Position numbers and translations under genes: made by a program. Source: JBGASG01 sp046328035 (GTDB taxonomy: Bacteria > Cyanobacteriota > Vampirovibrionia > Obscuribacterales > Obscuribacteraceae). Taken from it: a stretch of DNA of 64,000 bases. Positions 60,438 to 64,000 of this stretch are shown piece by piece; within the stretch, counting starts at the first letter, position 1, and every line of letters begins with the position of its first letter. The notes under the pieces are model-generated. The model ran no database searches, was not told where the DNA came from, and worked only from the letters and a program-made list of their open reading frames with translations. The stretch is taken from the NCBI GenBank assembly GCA_046328035.1, contig JAXLXI010000008.1, positions 1-64,000 on the forward strand, given 5' to 3'.

Positions 60438-63400
60438 ATGAATTGCAGTCGTTTTCGATTTCTAATTCAACAGTGGTTCGACGGACAGCTCGAACCACAA
60501 GAAGAACAAATGCTGATGTCCCACCTGGACGCTTGCGACAGTTGCGAGCGTTTTCGACATCAGATCGACCAGGTTGTACAGTCGGCACCGGAAGTTCCAC
60601 TTCCCGAGGAATGCTTACCGGGGAATTTGGAAGCCCTGGCCCGGCGAGTCATGCAGGAATTACCGCAGGACAAGCCTGGTTTCATGGATGGTATCAAAAA
60701 TATGTTCGGCGGCACGGCCGGCGCTGGTGCCAAACGCGAGCGTCCCTCGCAACGAGGCAAGGAAAAAGCTCCGGCCGGCGCTCCAGCTGCTGCTGCTGGA
60801 CCAACCGGCAAAGATGCCGATAAAAACAGTGCTTTCCCTCACGTTCGACGCAGCGGTCCTGCCAAGATCGATGACGCCGAAGAAGACATGCGTGCCACCA
60901 GCACGCGTCTACGCAACATATCTAAGATGGTCTCCGATGACGGAGTAGACCAGTCGCAAACCGGCTTCGGACTCGGGTCCAAGTTCGGCATGGACATCCC
61001 TAACCGCGATGCCCAGCAAGCTGATCGCGAAATGACTTTCGCCGAGTCGATTCGCAAAAAGATCGGCGAGCAGATGTCGGAGCCCGGTCCAGAACAAGGG
61101 GGCGGCTACCCACCGCCGACTTTCCCCGGCGGTCCCGGTCAGCAAACCGGCATGCCGCCAGGCATGAATATGCCTGGTGCCGGCGGACCACCCGCATTCG
61201 GCAATCAACAGGGCGGCTTCGAACAGCCACCATCTACGGTACCACCATGGGGTGAGCAACCTCAACCGGGAGCCTGGCCGCAAGGCGGTCAGCAACCGGG
61301 CGGACCACCGGCCTGGCAACAGCCGGCGGCTCCCAGTGGATTTGCACCGCAGCCGGGCAGCCCTCCGGATTGGGCCAATCCACAACCACCATCGAACTGG
61401 GGGCAACCTGCCACCAGCGGCGCTCCAGATTGGGGCGGCGCTTCCCAGCAGACCCCTCCGCCACAACCTGCCACCAGCGGGGCTCCTGATTGGGGCGGCG
61501 CATCTCAGCAGACACCGCCGCCACAACCTGCCACCAGCGGCGCTCCTGACTGGGGCGGCGCACCACAGCAACCGCAGACCGGCGGCGCTCCCGATTGGGG
61601 CGGCGCACCGCAACAGCCGCAGACCAGCGGCGCACCAGACTGGGGCGGCGCTCAACAACCACAACCGCAACCACAACCAGGGACGCCACCGGCATGGGGC
61701 ACTCCTGCCGCTCAGGAATGGGGCAACACCTCGAATTTTGCTGGCGGTCCCAGCGAAGTGCCGCAAGCACCGGTCTGGGGACAGCCACCAGCTCCAGGCG
61801 CCACAGACTGGAACAATCCTCCAACTCCCGGCACCGGCGGTCCAAACAACTGGGGACAACCGCAGGGCGCACCAAATGCCTGGGGCAATCAGCCCGGAGC
61901 CGGTGGTGACTGGGGCACTCCTGATGTAGGCGGTGCCAAACCTGAAGGCTGGGGATCCAGCTGGGATGCACCAAACGAGCAACCGCCTCAGCCAGGTTGG
62001 GGCTCCAGCTGGGACGACCCCAGCGAAAAGGCGGCGCAACAAGCCGCGCAACAGGCTCAACAACAAGCTCCACAACCGCCGCAACCACCGCAACCAGCGC
62101 CGCCCGATCAGGCGGGTCAGCCGGCAGCAAGTGGTTGGGGTCCGCCGCAACCGACATCTAATGAATGGGGTGTGACTGCCCAGGACGCCGCCGCACCAGC
62201 GAACAACTGGGGCACGCCGCAAGCGGGCACATCGTGGGCTGGCGGTCAGGGCCAGCAGCAACCGCAACCAGGCGGTTGGGGCGATAATGGTGGCACAGCT
62301 GCCGCTGGCACCGCTCCTGGTGCCTGGGGTACACCGCAGCCGGCCAGCGGCGGCTGGGCTCCAACTGCACCAGATGCCAATGTCGGCGCCGCCGGCACCG
62401 CTCCGGCAGGCTGGGCCAACCCGGCCGCGGGCGCTCCACCCGCCTGGCAATCTTCCGACAATTCTGCACCAACGACCATACTGCGCGGTGATGCACCGAT
62501 GCCTGGCGCGCACCAACAAGCAGTGCCGATGCCTGCTCAAAGTCCGCCGCCGCCGGCACCCGCGCCCGCAGCAGCTGGTGCGCCGATGGAATGGAACCCG
62601 CACGACGAAGACCAGATACAGACCGGCATGTGGCAGGTGTTTGCCGTCGATGACAATCTCGGCGCCAAGGGTCCGGCTGCAGCCGGCTCACGACCGCAAC
62701 CGGCGCTGCCACCAAATGTGACACCGCTATCGGCCGCCGATTCGCCGGTGCCGAGCAATGTCACGCAGCTGCCGTCGAATGTGACACCACTGCAACCGGC
62801 CGCACCACCGCAATCCAATACCGGACAGCAACCGCAGCCGAAATTGAGCGCCATGGGTGAAAACATCATGGACAGGCTGCACACCATCCTTGGTGACGGA
62901 CTGGAAGGCATGGCCGCCGGCACGCAACCGCTGCCCGGTTCAACTCCACCTCCGGAAGCACCACCGGCACAGGGAGCACCGCCCTGGGGCTCGCCACCAG
63001 CAGGACAACCGGTTCCAGGACAGCCACCACAGGGCGGCTGGGCCGCACCCGATCAGGGAGCGTCTTCATTCGGTCCGGATGATGATCTACCGATACAGGA
63101 AAAATTGCGGCGCCAGCAGATGGCTGCCCAGCAAGGTCAACCAGACCCAGCTGCCCAGCCAGCTTGGGGCGCACCGGCCGCGGGACCGCAACCCGGCAAC
63201 GGCATGCAACCAGCCTGGGGCGCACAACAAGGCAACAACTGGGGCGGCGATCAACCACCGGCACAACCAGCCGGCATACCGCCCATCAATCAGCAGTGGG
63301 AAACCCAACAAATCGGCGCAGTTTCTCAAGAGCAACTGGCTCAGGCCGCAGCGGCAGCCGCAGCGGCAGCGCCTCCGAACGGCGGCTGGGAAACTCCCAG

Positions 63401-64000
63401 CGCGTCGGCTCAGGGCGGCTGGGCTCCGGCGGCTGAACAGCAAGTGCAACAGGGTGGTTGGAACGCGCCATCGCAAGCAGTGGCACAGGCACCTGCCGGT
63501 CCGTCGGCACCGCCGGTCGGCGGTCTCTATCGCAATATCGACAATCAAGCGATCAACACCGTCTTCCGTGAGAATCTCAGCACCAAGGACGGCATCCATG
63601 CTGCACCAGCGGCAGTGGTTTCTCCACCGCAACCAGTGGCAGCACCGGCCGCATTCGCGGCGCCGGTAATGCCGACTGCAGCCACGGCTGCACCCGGTGT
63701 CATGGCTCAACCACAAGCAGCAGCCGCACCGGCCCAAGCTCCGATGCCGGCACCAGCAGCCACGCCGGAACCGGCCGGTTTGCTGGGCAGAATCGACGAC
63801 CAGGCCATCGACCGCATCTTTGCCGAGAACCTGGGCATTCGCGATTCGCTGGCTGCCTCAGCTGTGCGCCGTGAAGAATTCGAAGCCGAACAGGCAGCCG
63901 CACCGCCACCACCCATGATGCAACCGCCGCCCGGGTTGGAAGGTATGGTGCCTCAATCGCAAGCAGCACTTGCACAGCAGGCTCCGGTCCCAGCTCCAGC
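60438..64000 (+). CDS. Giant anti-sigma-like protein with Pro/Gln/Trp-rich repeats (partial)
   Basis: Open from ATG 60438 to the window end: at least 1187 codons with no stop. Residues 1-45 form an anti-sigma zinc finger (zf-HC2/ZAS): C3, then H29-x3-C33-x2-C36 in MSHLDACDSCERF. After a ~170-residue linker the protein becomes extremely rich in Gly, Pro, Gln, Ala and Trp, with many PxWG and APDWGGA units (~residues 260-1000) and no membrane helix in view. Two related motifs near 1028-1047 and 1115-1132 share IDxQAIxxxFxENL. Ordinary ECF anti-sigmas are 80-300 residues, so this is exceptional. It probably binds the sigma factor encoded 20 bases upstream; the role of the long tail is unknown. 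Confidence 0.75.
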   Translation, partial: MNCSRFRFLIQQWFDGQLEPQEEQMLMSHLDACDSCERFRHQIDQVVQSAPEVPLPEECLPGNLEALARRVMQELPQDKPGFMDGIKNMFGGTAGAGAKRERPSQRGKEKAPAGAPAAAAGPTGKDADKNSAFPHVRRSGPAKIDDAEEDMRATSTRLRNISKMVSDDGVDQSQTGFGLGSKFGMDIPNRDAQQADREMTFAESIRKKIGEQMSEPGPEQGGGYPPPTFPGGPGQQTGMPPGMNMPGAGGPPAFGNQQGGFEQPPSTVPPWGEQPQPGAWPQGGQQPGGPPAWQQPAAPSGFAPQPGSPPDWANPQPPSNWGQPATSGAPDWGGASQQTPPPQPATSGAPDWGGASQQTPPPQPATSGAPDWGGAPQQPQTGGAPDWGGAPQQPQTSGAPDWGGAQQPQPQPQPGTPPAWGTPAAQEWGNTSNFAGGPSEVPQAPVWGQPPAPGATDWNNPPTPGTGGPNNWGQPQGAPNAWGNQPGAGGDWGTPDVGGAKPEGWGSSWDAPNEQPPQPGWGSSWDDPSEKAAQQAAQQAQQQAPQPPQPPQPAPPDQAGQPAASGWGPPQPTSNEWGVTAQDAAAPANNWGTPQAGTSWAGGQGQQQPQPGGWGDNGGTAAAGTAPGAWGTPQPASGGWAPTAPDANVGAAGTAPAGWANPAAGAPPAWQSSDNSAPTTILRGDAPMPGAHQQAVPMPAQSPPPPAPAPAAAGAPMEWNPHDEDQIQTGMWQVFAVDDNLGAKGPAAAGSRPQPALPPNVTPLSAADSPVPSNVTQLPSNVTPLQPAAPPQSNTGQQPQPKLSAMGENIMDRLHTILGDGLEGMAAGTQPLPGSTPPPEAPPAQGAPPWGSPPAGQPVPGQPPQGGWAAPDQGASSFGPDDDLPIQEKLRRQQMAAQQGQPDPAAQPAWGAPAAGPQPGNGMQPAWGAQQGNNWGGDQPPAQPAGIPPINQQWETQQIGAVSQEQLAQAAAAAAAAAPPNGGWETPSASAQGGWAPAAEQQVQQGGWNAPSQAVAQAPAGPSAPPVGGLYRNIDNQAINTVFRENLSTKDGIHAAPAAVVSPPQPVAAPAAFAAPVMPTAATAAPGVMAQPQAAAAPAQAPMPAPAATPEPAGLLGRIDDQAIDRIFAENLGIRDSLAASAVRREEFEAEQAAAPPPPMMQPPPGLEGMVPQSQAALAQQAPVPAP
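61404..61654 (+). repeat. Tandem 60-base coding repeat
   Basis: Three consecutive 60-base units (anchored by tggggcggcg at 61431, 61491 and 61551) followed by two shorter units, each encoding a variant of (T)SGAPDWGGA plus a Gln/Pro linker. Units differ mainly at third codon positions, so they are not recent copies. Lies inside the anti-sigma-like gene. Confidence 0.8.

Noticed and set aside
60909..62603. Long minus-strand open frames (up to 564 codons) rich in Arg and Trp opposite the repeat region
   Set aside because: They are the complement of the Gly/Pro/Gln-rich coding repeats on the plus strand. High GC and lack of TA-containing codons keep the antisense frame open by chance.
1..64000. 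CRISPR arrays, rRNA operons, prophage modules
   Set aside because: No regularly spaced direct repeats with unique spacers, no rRNA core sequences and no phage structural genes were seen. The only regular repeat is the coding repeat at 61404-61654.

Overview
The window looks like chromosomal DNA of a non-photosynthetic bacterium from the cyanobacterial side of the tree. My best guess is the Melainabacteria/Vampirovibrionia, perhaps an Obscuribacter-like lineage. The guess rests on a compact SigA-type primary sigma factor, a methylmalonyl-CoA/propionyl-CoA gene pair, several Ser/Thr kinases, and no photosynthesis genes in view. It is an inference that needs a phylogeny. Genes are dense, many in short operons with ATGA or few-base overlaps. 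TTG and GTG starts are frequent (rpsF, infC, the primary sigma factor, acpS).

Layout. 0-10 kb: the 3' end of an unknown gene, a Xer-type recombinase, an HTH protein with a Cys motif, a lipoprotein/coiled-coil pair, a GT39 glycosyltransferase, a small protein, a secreted protein, then rpsF-ssb-rpsR followed 13 bases later by a caspase-fold protein that has lost both catalytic residues. 10.2-12.05 kb: a group II intron of apparent class C with a ruined reverse transcriptase, sitting just beyond a terminator-like hairpin. 12.4-15.7 kb: tRNA-Leu(CAG), infC-rpmI-rplT, a SpoU-type methyltransferase and tatC. 16-20.4 kb: an unknown protein, two matched palindromes, and an M50-like peptidase/TPR protein with a downstream paralogue that lacks HExxH. 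20.4-29.2 kb: a diguanylate cyclase, a Ser/Thr kinase with leucine-rich repeats, a HAD phosphatase, folK, acpS and a SAM hydrolase-type gene. 29.2-35.6 kb: two near-identical MazF-like genes, a cobalamin-binding mutase subunit, a MerR-type regulator with a clear promoter/operator, and a VIT/vWA protein whose 3' end is broken by frameshifts. 35.8-48.6 kb: a MATE transporter, then an eight-gene purine operon in the order purF-C-D-N-L-Q-M-H. 48.7-53.2 kb: two tandem Ser/Thr kinase paralogues and an O-antigen-ligase-like protein. 53.2-59.6 kb: trpS with a 34-residue basic protein in front, the primary sigma factor, mgtE and a biotin-dependent carboxyltransferase. 59.8-64 kb: an ECF-like sigma factor followed by a very long anti-sigma-like protein that runs off the window.

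How the genes fit together. The purine cluster covers most of the IMP pathway; purE/purK/purB are not in view. The carboxyltransferase (57.2 kb) and the mutase B12 subunit (30.9 kb) are both consistent with propionyl-CoA/methylmalonyl-CoA metabolism. A large share of the window is signalling: three kinases, a GGDEF protein, a MerR regulator, a sigma/anti-sigma pair, an M50-like protein and a caspase-fold protein. Several of these have altered active sites (A/S caspase dyad, DFN kinase, HExxH-less M50 paralogue), which suggests non-catalytic regulatory roles and is the most interesting theme here.
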